A program made the translations under genes and the position numbers. Shown here in pieces: positions 32,871-39,759 of a stretch of DNA of 39,759 bases. The notes below the pieces were generated by a model. The model was not told where the DNA came from. It saw only the letters and a program-made list of their open reading frames with translations, and did no database searches. Numbering within the stretch: the stretch's first letter is position 1; each line of letters opens with the position of its first letter. Source of the stretch: an uncultured Gluconobacter sp. (GTDB lineage Bacteria > Pseudomonadota > Alphaproteobacteria > Acetobacterales > Acetobacteraceae); contig CALFLO010000113.1 in assembly GCA_937880175.1 (NCBI GenBank), positions 1 to 39,759 of the forward strand, written 5' to 3'.

Positions 32871-34835
32871 ATGCGAAGGACACCCCCTTTCATTTCTGGC
32901 AGTAACGCACGGGCTTTGCTCGTCAGTGTACTGATTCTGGCCGGTGGCTCACTGTCCCCGGCGCGTGCGGAGAGCACACGAAACCTCCCTCCCCAGCCGG
33001 AGCCGGTGGGGGATGAGACCGCTTTTGCCGAAGCTCGCCCCTCTTTGGGAGGGGACGGCGTCGTTTCCCTTCCTCACCCGCTGACCGCTACGGTGGCCAA
33101 CCGGTATCGGCTGATCTTTCAGGCGCAGCGGGAAGGCAATGCACGGGTCATTCAGGACCAGATGCGTCTGCTGACGGATCATGTCCTGTTGTCGGACGTG
33201 CTGGCCGAACGCTATCTGGCACCGGGTGCTCATCCGGCTGTCGAACAGCTCCGGGAATGGCTCCATGACTATGCCTTGCAGCCTGACGCTGCGAGCATTC
33301 AGGCCCTGCTTCTGAAAATTGCTTTGCCGGGAACGGTGCAGGCGCAGACTTTCATCCGTCCGCTCGCCGCCGATGCGCGGGCTGACGATGTGAAAGGCAC
33401 CTCTGCCCCGGTCGATCCTCTGATCCACGCCTTTGCCCGCAACCCGCTTCTGGACCGGACGGTTCAGGAACGGGCGCTGTCCGGTGTGCGGGGTGCGGAA
33501 AGCGCGCTGCACCTCGTGGACATCACACCGGGCATGACGGCGCCCTATGCCGCCCAGCTTTACGGCGAAATCGCACTCGGCCTCCTGTCGCAGGGAGAAA
33601 CTCTTCAGGCCCTGCGGCACGGCAGTGCGGGTTTTGGCCGTGGCAACAGCCAGGTCGGTCTGCCGGCTTACGTGGCGGGACTGGCGGCCTGGCGTGAAGG
33701 TCATATCGAGGCGGCCTACGACCTGTTCCAGTCCGCGGCCAATGCGCCCGTCACGGCCGTCGAGCTTCGTGCTGCCGCTGCCTTCTGGGCTGCCCGGGCC
33801 GAGGGACGGCGCCATGATATGGTCGGCTATGTGAAGTGGCTGCATCGCGCCGCCATTCATCACGAGACGTTCTACGGTATTCTGGCGTCGCAGACGCTTG
33901 AGCTTGGGCGGCATGGTCATGCGCGGCTGCCGGACGGCGGCGTGGAAATCACGCTGCATGAGCCGGTGCCCGTTCTGGCGGAAATTGACGTCGAGGCTGT
34001 TGGTGCGCTGCCGCAGGGGCGTCAGCTTTTTGCCCTGCTGCAGGTCGGTGAGCGGATGCGGGCTGAAAACCTGATCCGGCGCATGTGGATCGATGTTGCG
34101 GCCGACAGTGCGCGGTCGCGGTCGCTTCAGCTCGTGGCTCAGGCCGCGGGTTACGAGGACCTGTCCGAACAGCTCGCATCCCTGATCATGCATCAGGAAG
34201 CGCAGGTGACGAAGCCCACGCCGCTGCCACTGCCGTCCCTGAAGCCCAGTCATGGCTTCAGGATGAACCCGGCGCTGGTCTATGCGCTGACAAGGGTTGA
34301 ATCCAATTTCGATCCCGCAGCGACGTCAGGTGCAGGCGCACACGGTCTCATGCAGATCCGCCCCATGACGGCCAGCTTTGTCACCACATCGCATATGACC
34401 TATGACGCCCATGGCGTAGCCGTGATCCCGGTCGCTCCGGACATGGTCAGCCGCCTGCACAACCCGTCCTCCAATCTCGAGATCGGGCAGCTTTACGTGC
34501 TGTATCTGGCGAACCAGTCGAGCCGCGTCGCAACGGTGGCTCCGCCCGAAGGCGGAGATCTGGTCCGGGTGCTGGCGTCCTATAATGCGGGGCCGGGGGC
34601 GATTGCCCGCTGGGAAGGCGCACAGAAGGCGGATATGCACGATCCGCTGTTCTTTATGGAAACGCTCCCCAATGGCGAGACGCGCGATTATGTCCATCGC
34701 GCCCTGACCTATACCTGGCTGTATGCGCATCGCATGGGGCTGCCCTCTCCGTCACTGAAGGCGCTGACACGGTCTGAATGGCCATCTTTCGGGGAAGAGC
34801 AGGCCATGGCTCATGAGCGGATGGCATTGAATTGA
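32871..34835 (+). CDS. Soluble lytic murein transglycosylase
   Basis: Periplasmic peptidoglycan-cleaving enzyme, 654 aa. A signal peptide (ARALLVSVLILAGGSLSPARA) is followed by a long alpha-helical superhelix (about residues 40-440) as in Slt70, then a C-terminal SLT domain: NPALVYALTRVESNFDPAAT with the catalytic Glu477, GAHGLMQIRPMTA, and ASYNAGPGAIARW. It is expected to form 1,6-anhydro-MurNAc ends. The ATG has no ribosome-binding site and follows a hairpin at 32850-32867. A strong terminator follows the stop. Confidence 0.95.
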   Translation: MRRTPPFISGSNARALLVSVLILAGGSLSPARAESTRNLPPQPEPVGDETAFAEARPSLGGDGVVSLPHPLTATVANRYRLIFQAQREGNARVIQDQMRLLTDHVLLSDVLAERYLAPGAHPAVEQLREWLHDYALQPDAASIQALLLKIALPGTVQAQTFIRPLAADARADDVKGTSAPVDPLIHAFARNPLLDRTVQERALSGVRGAESALHLVDITPGMTAPYAAQLYGEIALGLLSQGETLQALRHGSAGFGRGNSQVGLPAYVAGLAAWREGHIEAAYDLFQSAANAPVTAVELRAAAAFWAARAEGRRHDMVGYVKWLHRAAIHHETFYGILASQTLELGRHGHARLPDGGVEITLHEPVPVLAEIDVEAVGALPQGRQLFALLQVGERMRAENLIRRMWIDVAADSARSRSLQLVAQAAGYEDLSEQLASLIMHQEAQVTKPTPLPLPSLKPSHGFRMNPALVYALTRVESNFDPAATSGAGAHGLMQIRPMTASFVTTSHMTYDAHGVAVIPVAPDMVSRLHNPSSNLEIGQLYVLYLANQSSRVATVAPPEGGDLVRVLASYNAGPGAIARWEGAQKADMHDPLFFMETLPNGETRDYVHRALTYTWLYAHRMGLPSPSLKALTRSEWPSFGEEQAMAHERMALN

Positions 34836-34853
34836 GGGTTTGGACCTTTACAT

Positions 34854-34887
34854 AAAAAAAGCCCGGCGTAATTGCCGGGCTTTTTTT
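34854..34887 (+). terminator. Intrinsic terminator after lytic transglycosylase
   Basis: GCCCGGC-GTAATT-GCCGGGC preceded by A7 and followed by T7. A textbook rho-independent terminator; the A tract makes it usable from the opposite strand too. Confidence 0.95.
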
Positions 34888-34920
34888 ATCTTCTTTAGCC
34901 TTAAAATGACCAGAAGAAGA

Positions 34921-34962
34921 CGGGTTTACTCACGACTGCAAGCGCGGTTGCGAGTAAACCCC
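34921..34962 (-). terminator. Long hairpin, likely 3' end of the Hint-protein gene
   Basis: GGGTTTACTC (34922-34931) pairs with GAGTAAACCC (34952-34961), and the 20-nt interior continues as an imperfect stem around AAGC. On the minus strand it is followed by a loosely T-rich tail and lies 23 bp past the stop of the Hint gene. The T tract is poor, so assignment as terminator is moderate. Confidence 0.6.
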
Positions 34963-34984
34963 GTCAGCTGCTTTTCCTGTCAAT

Positions 34985-36829
34985 TCACGCTCGCAGGGCA
35001 GTCTGGTCCTGCGTCATGAACGCTTCAGTAAAATAGCTGCCCGTTGCCAGAATGGTAACGGAGAGAACCCCAAAATGGAGGGGCGCGCGCTCGCCAAGCG
35101 GAATAAGGGCGCTACCGGTTGTCCAGCGGCAGCGCGCATTTTCAGGCCCTGACCATCCATCGAGGGGCTTGTTTTCCAGATGATCTTCGATATCCGTGGT
35201 GGTGCAGGAGTCAAAGAAAACGATATCCCCGACCAGAACGCCGAGGGTGCGGCGATCATCAAGGAACGGCCCGATCGTGTCGCACGGCCGCGATGCCCGG
35301 GACATGAGCCTTACCGAACTGACACCGGGCGGCACCATAAACAGGGTCCGGTCTTTAGTCTGTCGCATCGGGTAGATCACCTGTCCGTCAGAAGTGACGA
35401 GATGCAGGTCGGGATCGTCCGTGAGCTCCGATGCGGGAACGTTGCGTGCTTTTGGTTCAAGAAGTTGGCACGCAGTCTGAGTAAGAGCTCGGGCTTCGAT
35501 CTGACGATAGAGAGGTTCGACGAAGGCCCGGCTGACGTCCAGTGGCGCAGCGGCATCAGCCCAGCTCTTGTGCTGGCCACCAATGGCAAGGATTTTTCCA
35601 TCCTGCCGGAAGGTATGCCGGTTGCCTGTGTCGAGATAGCTTTCTGTCAGCATGCCATCAGCCATGATGACAGAATGCTCTCTGGTCTCGATATGGAAGT
35701 ATTCGTAGGAAGTCAGGGACCGGTCGTAGAAGATGGATTTGCCATTGACGAGCATTCGGGCCGGAACAAAATGACCGTCCAGATACAGGCAGTGCTCCGC
35801 CGTGATCAGCATGTCCTTGTGAGGGACATTTTCCGAGATAGCGTTGGCAAGGATACGAACGGGATAGCCCGCCTGGTCATCTGGAAGGGACGGATTGGTG
35901 GTGGTCTGCCGCCGTCCGGTCCAGATGACCTTGCGGACAACCAGTGTACCCTCGTTCCACGCCAGAATCTCATCGCCCATGCGGAGGTTCTGGATTGGGG
36001 TTTCTCCGGAGGGTGTGCGGATCATGGAGTCAGCAAGGAAGCAGACGCCGATATAGGTGTTGCCCTTGGAATAGGTGATCTTAAGCGGATTATTGGTAGC
36101 GCTCAGGGCGTTATAGGTGCCCGGTGCGAGCTTGGCGCCGCTTGCGAGGGTTACCGTATAAGTTGCAATCTGCGTGTTGTTGTTACCGCCAAAGAGCGTG
36201 ATAGTGCGCGCTGTTCCCGTTCCCGAGACCGTATAACCGCTAATCGACGTTACGGTATTCTGTAGTTCGATGGTATCTTTGGCGGGATTGTAGTTGGTAA
36301 TGCTTGTTCCGCCCAGATTGATGAGCGTTCCGCCGCCGTTCAGGATCAGTGTTCCGCCACCGGCACCGAAGTTGATTGTGGATCCTGTCAGCACACTGGC
36401 GAGATTGGAGCCGGAAACATACGTCCCGCCCTCGCTGATATTGATTGTGGATCCCTGAAGTGCGCTGGCAAGGAGGCCGCTGGAAAAGCTCAGCTGCCCA
36501 CCTACGACGTTCAGCGTCAGTCCCGAGACGGCGCTGATGCCCAGAGAGACTGTCGTATCGCCGCCAATATAGAAATTAACGGAACTCAGGGCATTCAGAA
36601 GAATATTGATGTCACCGGTTGACCCCGGAACACTGACATAAGTCCCACCAAGCAGGCTTGCGAGGACGTTCACCGAGCTTGAGTCGGTGATGATGTTCCC
36701 TGTAGGAACGTCGGAAAGAGTATAGAGTGTTTTTCCAGAGCTATCTTGGATAGTTACATCACTTGTGAGCCCCAGAAACCCGTTTGTCGTGACCGTATAA
36801 GTAGCATCAGCATCGCTATACGAAGTCAT
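34985..36829 (-). CDS. Hint-domain protein with beta-solenoid N-terminus
   Basis: A 614-aa protein with no signal peptide. Residues 1-250 are Ser/Thr/Gly/Asn-rich, beta-strand repeats (LASALQGSTINIS near 120; LASVLTGSTINFG near 143; LINLGGTSITNYNP) of the passenger/adhesin type. Residues 260-405 are a Hint (hedgehog/intein-like) domain: Cys263 in GVCFLADSMIRTPSGETPI, and T-x-x-H at 343-346 (ITAEHCLYLDGHFVPARML). The segment from 405 on (ESYLDTGNRH) resembles the tail usual after Hint_2-type domains. Such proteins are frequent in acetic acid bacteria. Function is unknown; self-cleavage at Cys263 is expected only by family analogy. A 446-bp AT-rich spacer is upstream. Confidence 0.85.
   Translation of the reverse strand: MTSYSDADATYTVTTNGFLGLTSDVTIQDSSGKTLYTLSDVPTGNIITDSSSVNVLASLLGGTYVSVPGSTGDINILLNALSSVNFYIGGDTTVSLGISAVSGLTLNVVGGQLSFSSGLLASALQGSTINISEGGTYVSGSNLASVLTGSTINFGAGGGTLILNGGGTLINLGGTSITNYNPAKDTIELQNTVTSISGYTVSGTGTARTITLFGGNNNTQIATYTVTLASGAKLAPGTYNALSATNNPLKITYSKGNTYIGVCFLADSMIRTPSGETPIQNLRMGDEILAWNEGTLVVRKVIWTGRRQTTTNPSLPDDQAGYPVRILANAISENVPHKDMLITAEHCLYLDGHFVPARMLVNGKSIFYDRSLTSYEYFHIETREHSVIMADGMLTESYLDTGNRHTFRQDGKILAIGGQHKSWADAAAPLDVSRAFVEPLYRQIEARALTQTACQLLEPKARNVPASELTDDPDLHLVTSDGQVIYPMRQTKDRTLFMVPPGVSSVRLMSRASRPCDTIGPFLDDRRTLGVLVGDIVFFDSCTTTDIEDHLENKPLDGWSGPENARCRWTTGSALIPLGERAPLHFGVLSVTILATGSYFTEAFMTQDQTALRA
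36372..36454. repeat. Direct repeat within Hint-protein gene
   Basis: TTGATTGTGGATCC occurs at 36372-36385 and 36441-36454, 69 bp (23 codons) apart, and reflects the duplicated LAS-x-L-x-GSTIN motif of the solenoid part of the protein. Confidence 0.8.
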
Positions 36830-37150
36830 GCCAATTCCCCTGCGTTAGGATTTCACTAGCATATTATCCCGCCCCTAAAATCCTTATGTTCAGAATTTAA
36901 AAACAGGATGCGGTTACTTCGAACTTTTCTGCGATTCTAATCAACAAAAAATTAACTCAAATATAAGTGAAGTTATAAATATTGTGCATTGAAAGATTTT
37001 GATTGTTTTTCGCAAACATATTGTTTCATGGATTATTTCGTTGTTATTTACAGAAATGAATAGACTAATTTTCTGATTAATATCGTTATATTGTCATGCT
37101 TAAGGTTTTGATTTTCGGCAATTTTTTGACATACATCTGTTATTAAAAAA

Positions 37151-37175
37151 TTAACGAATTCTGGTTTTTCGTTAA
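37151..37175. repeat. 8-bp inverted repeat, possible operator
   Basis: TTAACGAA and TTCGTTAA are exact inverses separated by 9 nt, 20 bp after a TTGACA. The geometry suits a dimeric regulator site; a binding protein is not identified. Confidence 0.4.
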
Positions 37176-37215
37176 CGATCTTTGATTGTTTCAGGACGCG
37201 ACGCTCCGTCGGGCA

Positions 37216-37232
37216 CTCTGGATCGTCCAGAG
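37216..37232 (+). promoter_or_regulatory. Leader hairpin before mini reading frame
   Basis: CTCTGGA-TCG-TCCAGAG is a perfect 7-bp stem, 11 nt before AGGAGGT. A smaller CGACG-CTC-CGTCG hairpin lies just upstream. Together they resemble a structured 5' leader. Confidence 0.45.
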
Positions 37233-37254
37233 ATACCCCTTCAGGAGGTCCAAG

Positions 37255-37272
37255 ATGCGAAAATTAAAATAA
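37255..37272 (+). CDS. Five-codon reading frame with optimal ribosome-binding site
   Basis: ATG CGA AAA TTA AAA TAA (MRKLK) follows AGGAGGT at 6-nt spacing. The peptide looks like the start of a signal sequence cut off by a stop, so it may be the 5' remnant of a deleted gene, or a leader peptide. The only gene to its right is on the opposite strand, its stop 4 bp away, so nothing downstream is obviously controlled. Confidence 0.3.
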   Translation: MRKLK

Positions 37273-37275
37273 TTT

Positions 37276-37884
37276 TTACAAAACCTCGATCAACGCGATT
37301 CCCACGGTAAAGAGAATCAGGGTGGCCATCAGGACGAGAGCCAGACGCTTTTCGATGAAGTCGCGGATGGGTTCGCCGAAAGTGCGGAGTAGTGCCGCTT
37401 CAAGGAAGAAGCGGGCGCCGCGGGTCACGATGCTGGCGGCGATGAAAGGCAGCAGGGAGAAATGGGCGGCCCCGGCGGCCAGGGTGACGAACTTGTAGGG
37501 CAGCGGTGTCAGGCCCTTGGCGAGAATAATCCAGACGCCGTAATGTCGGAACATCGCTTCAAGGTTCAGGATGCGTTGATCGGCATGATAGAAATGCGCG
37601 ATCGGCATGCCGATATGCTCCATGAGGAACGCGCCAAGGATCCAGCCAATCAGGCCGCCTGCGACGCTGGCCAGTGTGCAGACAGAGGCCAGGAACCAGG
37701 CCCGCTCTCGGTTGGCGAGGAGCATGGGTACAAGCATCAGGTCCACGGGCAGGGGGAAGACCGAGGCCTCCGCCATTGCGACAATGATCAGCCACCAGAC
37801 CGCGCGGGGGGAAGCAGCCAGTTCGGTAATGCGCGTGTACAGCAGTGTCAGCATGGCGGTCGGGTGTCCTGTAAGAGCGTGCAT
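37276..37884 (-). CDS. DedA/YqaA-family membrane protein
   Basis: A 202-aa integral membrane protein of the SNARE-associated/DedA superfamily, YqaA-like. Conserved features: FPLPVDLMLVPMLLA (residues 43-57) and GVWIILAKGLTPLPYKFVTL with the loop Lys/Pro residues typical of the family, and a C-terminal membrane helix. These proteins are linked to envelope homeostasis and undecaprenyl-phosphate or lipid flipping in other bacteria; the substrate here is unknown. ATG at 37884 has GTAGGA nearby; an internal ATG at 37854 also fits family length. Divergent from the cytochrome gene. Confidence 0.88.
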   Translation of the reverse strand: MHALTGHPTAMLTLLYTRITELAASPRAVWWLIIVAMAEASVFPLPVDLMLVPMLLANRERAWFLASVCTLASVAGGLIGWILGAFLMEHIGMPIAHFYHADQRILNLEAMFRHYGVWIILAKGLTPLPYKFVTLAAGAAHFSLLPFIAASIVTRGARFFLEAALLRTFGEPIRDFIEKRLALVLMATLILFTVGIALIEVL

Positions 37885-37998
37885 GCTGTCCTACCTGCCC
37901 GGCGGACGCTTGAAAATCCGTAACCCTGCCCAACATGTGTTCCGGCATAGGAACGGGTTATAGAAGGCGGGACCCCTCTTCCGGAGTGCTGCCGTTTC

Positions 37999-38547
37999 AT
38001 GGACAAGACCCTTCCGCCCTTCCAGCGTTATTCCCTTGTGGCCAGAATGTTTCACTGGAGCATGGCGGCAATCATTATCCCCCTGTGGCTTCTCGGGTTT
38101 TACGTGGGGCGGATCATGCCGCATGCCGCGACGCCCCAGAAGGCGCTCCTGCTGCTGATCCACAAGGAAATCGGACCGTTCATTATTGTTCTCACGGTTC
38201 TTCGGCTTGTCTGGCGTGCGACGCATCGACCGCCTTCCATGTCATCGGATATTCCCGAGGAAGAACGTCTGGCGGTTCAGGTCGGGCATTTCGGGCTGTA
38301 TGCGATGATGCTGGTCGTGCCGCTGACGGGGTGGGTGCGAAGTTCTGTTCATGGCCTGCCGATCCCGATGATGTGGGTCGTGAACCTGCCGCCTCTGGCA
38401 CATAAGGCGCCCGTTTTCGTGCCGCTGGTGAATGTGCTTCACCAGTTTTCGTCCTGGATTCTGGGGGTGCTGATCGCCGGGCATGTGATTGCAGCACTGC
38501 TGCATCGTTATGGCCGCAAAGACAGCATCATGAACCGGATGCTCTGA
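37999..38547 (+). CDS. Cytochrome b561
   Basis: Di-heme integral membrane electron carrier of the bacterial b561 family, 182 aa. Opens RYSLVARMFHWSMAAIIIPL with heme-type His19; further His residues in LLIHKEIGPF, VGHFGLYAMM and AGHVIAALLH are in the four transmembrane helices and fit b-heme ligation. The conserved LTGWVRSSV motif lies after helix 3. It likely passes electrons between quinone and a periplasmic partner, perhaps superoxide-linked as in E. coli CybB. It is followed by a terminator. Confidence 0.94.
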   Translation: MDKTLPPFQRYSLVARMFHWSMAAIIIPLWLLGFYVGRIMPHAATPQKALLLLIHKEIGPFIIVLTVLRLVWRATHRPPSMSSDIPEEERLAVQVGHFGLYAMMLVVPLTGWVRSSVHGLPIPMMWVVNLPPLAHKAPVFVPLVNVLHQFSSWILGVLIAGHVIAALLHRYGRKDSIMNRML

Positions 38548-38570
38548 AATTTGGCTCTTCATTTCATGAA

Positions 38571-38608
38571 AAAACCCCTGCACGATGGCTCGTGCAGGGG
38601 CTTTTTTT
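38571..38608. terminator. Bidirectional intrinsic terminator
   Basis: CCCCTGCACGA-TGGC-TCGTGCAGGGG, an 11-bp perfect stem, flanked by A residues at left and T7 at right, between convergent cytochrome b561 and the S41 protease. Confidence 0.95.
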
Positions 38609-38626
38609 GTGGGCTGAAGTTTATGC

Positions 38627-39759
38627 TTACTTCGGCGCGGCGGGCTGCTGAGCCGGGAAGGCTTCGGGCTTGAGGTCCGGGCGGGGATGGTCGGCCATGT
38701 CCTTGCGCAGCCAGGTGATGGCGGCGTCGAGCTGTTGGTCCTGTCCGTTGAACGTGGCGACCGGCATGTTCTCGACTTCGATATCCGGAGAGACGCCCTT
38801 GTTCTCGACCAGCCAGTGGCCGTTCAGATCGAAATAGGGGTTCTCGGCTGTACGGGCATTGCCGTTATCGATCAGGCGGTCCCCGTCAGACAGCCAGACA
38901 CCGGCACCTGCGGTACGTTCGCCAAGCAGCGGCGCGATATGCAGGGACTTGATGCCCTGCGAGAACGTCTCGCCGTCCGAATAGGTCATTTCATCGGACA
39001 GGACGATCAGGCGTCCCTGAAAGGACTGCTGCATGTCCACCGAAGGCGCATTGCCGTAGCGGCTCCAGAACATCCACGGGCGACGCATGAGCTGGGTGAG
39101 GACCCAGCTGTCGATATTGCCGCCCGTATTGCCGCGGACGTCCACGATCAGGCCGTCCTTGTCGATATTGGCATAGAACTCGCGGGCAAAGGCTTCCATG
39201 TCGTCCCCGACCATGGACTGCAGATGCAGATAGCCGATACGCCCGTGGCTGGCGCGATCGACGACATCCGCACGGCTGACTTCCCAGTCCCGCGCGCGCA
39301 GGTCACGCTCCTTCATATAAGGAACGGGTGTCACGATGACCTTGTGTTCCTTCCCGGCGCGCGAAAGCGTCAGGAGAACCTGCTTTCCGGCCTGATCGGC
39401 GAGGAGCGCACCCGGATCGGGCTGTCCTGCCGTGGGCTGTCCGTTGACGGCGGTGATCAGGTCCCCGTCACGGGCGTCCACGCCGGGTGCGGCCAGCGGA
39501 GACTGCTGGTCCGGGAGGTCGCGGTCGCCCTGATAGATATGGTCGATGCGAAAGCCGTTATCCTCATGCGTCAGATGCGCGCCAAGGCCCGCGATCAGGC
39601 TGGAGGCAGGCTGATCGACGGTCGTGGGGGCGTGGAGCTGCGAGTGCATGGCCCCGATTTCTGCGACCATCTGGCCGAGCAGATCATCAAGATCCGCACG
39701 GTCGCCCAGACGGTCTACGAAGGGTGCGAAATGCGCGCGCACGGCTTTCCAGTCTACAC
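38627..39759 (-). CDS. Tricorn-like S41-family protease (5' part outside window)
   Basis: The C-terminal 377 codons of a gene running off the right edge: the frame continues past 39742 as VDWKAVRAHFAPF, the usual opening of the tricorn core. A PDZ-like domain (LAAPGVDARDGDLITAVNGQ) is followed by an S41 peptidase domain: IGYLHLQSMVGDDMEAFARE, DVRGNTGGNIDSW, and the nucleophile region LSDEMTYSDGETFSQGIKSL. The last 40 residues are Pro/Ala/Gln-rich. The missing N-terminal part would be beta-propeller in a full tricorn homologue. It probably trims peptides; whether it is exported cannot be judged without the N-terminus. Confidence 0.9.
   Translation of the reverse strand, partial: VDWKAVRAHFAPFVDRLGDRADLDDLLGQMVAEIGAMHSQLHAPTTVDQPASSLIAGLGAHLTHEDNGFRIDHIYQGDRDLPDQQSPLAAPGVDARDGDLITAVNGQPTAGQPDPGALLADQAGKQVLLTLSRAGKEHKVIVTPVPYMKERDLRARDWEVSRADVVDRASHGRIGYLHLQSMVGDDMEAFAREFYANIDKDGLIVDVRGNTGGNIDSWVLTQLMRRPWMFWSRYGNAPSVDMQQSFQGRLIVLSDEMTYSDGETFSQGIKSLHIAPLLGERTAGAGVWLSDGDRLIDNGNARTAENPYFDLNGHWLVENKGVSPDIEVENMPVATFNGQDQQLDAAITWLRKDMADHPRPDLKPEAFPAQQPAAPK

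Larger units (their letters stand above)
36830..37275. other. AT-rich gene-free region between Hint gene and DedA gene
   Basis: This 446-bp stretch is far richer in A+T than the rest of the window and has no long reading frame. It contains a perfect -35-like TTGACA at 37126-37131 (no clear -10), an 8-bp inverted repeat (TTAACGAA at 37151-37158 / TTCGTTAA at 37168-37175), two tandem hairpins (near 37197-37210 and 37216-37232) and a strong Shine-Dalgarno with a five-codon frame at 37255. It probably holds the Hint gene promoter, on its left side, and a remnant or leader on its right. High A+T could mark H-NS-like silencing or acquisition; neither is shown. Confidence 0.6.

Noticed and set aside
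32949..34253. 434-codon minus-strand frame
   Set aside because: Antisense to the lytic transglycosylase, which has a signal peptide and SLT catalytic motif.

Overview
The window looks like chromosomal DNA of an acetic acid bacterium (Acetobacteraceae, most like Gluconobacter). The grounds are moderately high G+C in most genes, an alphaproteobacterial gene set (N-terminally extended ClpP, RecA with a GTTC/GAAC-type operator, split flagellar loci, a fused FolB-FolK) and a Hint-domain surface-type protein of a kind common in this family. No integrase, transposase, plasmid gene, rRNA or CRISPR array was found. This is mostly core genome with a few accessory-looking patches. The genus is an inference from gene content; no search was run.

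Layout. 1-2403: end of a lipoprotein gene running off the left edge, a ClpP-type subunit whose catalytic Asp position reads Asn, and a ferritin-like di-iron protein. 2404-3630: recA on the minus strand with its own SOS-type promoter. 3629-7075: flagellar export and rod genes on the minus strand, transcribed flgB-flgC-fliE-fliQ-fliR-flhB. 7202-8130: a GIY-YIG/DUF4357 gene broken by a one-base frameshift. 8301-9370: fliO-fliP on the plus strand behind a full CtrA-type box. 9423-12208: a divergent gamma-glutamyltransferase-like lipoprotein, a DsbA-family oxidoreductase and a small hypothetical protein. 12340-14704: folP, folB-folK fusion and folE, joined by stop/start overlaps. 14883-17610: fatty acid desaturase, hexapeptide acetyltransferase, class I aldolase. 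17632-19975: queE-queC-queD and a DUF3147 membrane protein (minus). 20051-20127: tRNA-Asp. 20330-21259: a lipoprotein with two retropepsin-like halves. 21375-28574: a complete chemotaxis operon in which every gene overlaps the next. 28584-31743: TPR protein, ispE and a hypothetical protein (minus). 31843-34835: uracil-DNA glycosylase-like protein and a soluble lytic transglycosylase. 34985-36829: Hint-domain protein. 36830-37275: AT-rich gene-free DNA. 37276-39759: DedA/YqaA membrane protein, cytochrome b561 and a tricorn-like S41 protease cut by the right edge.

How the genes work together. The two flagellar blocks supply most of the export gate (FlhB, FliR, FliQ, FliP, FliO) and the proximal rod/MS-ring adaptor (FliE, FlgB, FlgC). 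The chemotaxis operon supplies receptor, kinase, coupling protein, adaptation enzymes and two CheY proteins. Its last, unrecognised gene carries an L-x2-Q-x2-D-x3-Q motif resembling CheZ-type phosphatases and could be the missing signal-termination enzyme. FolE makes dihydroneopterin triphosphate, the shared precursor of folate (FolB, FolK, FolP here) and of queuosine (QueD, QueE, QueC here), so both branches lie within 8 kb. The best leads for new biology are the CheZ/CheT-like protein, the Hint protein with its AT-rich upstream DNA, the two-lobed retropepsin lipoprotein, the ClpP with an Asn triad residue, and hairpins immediately upstream of three start codons.
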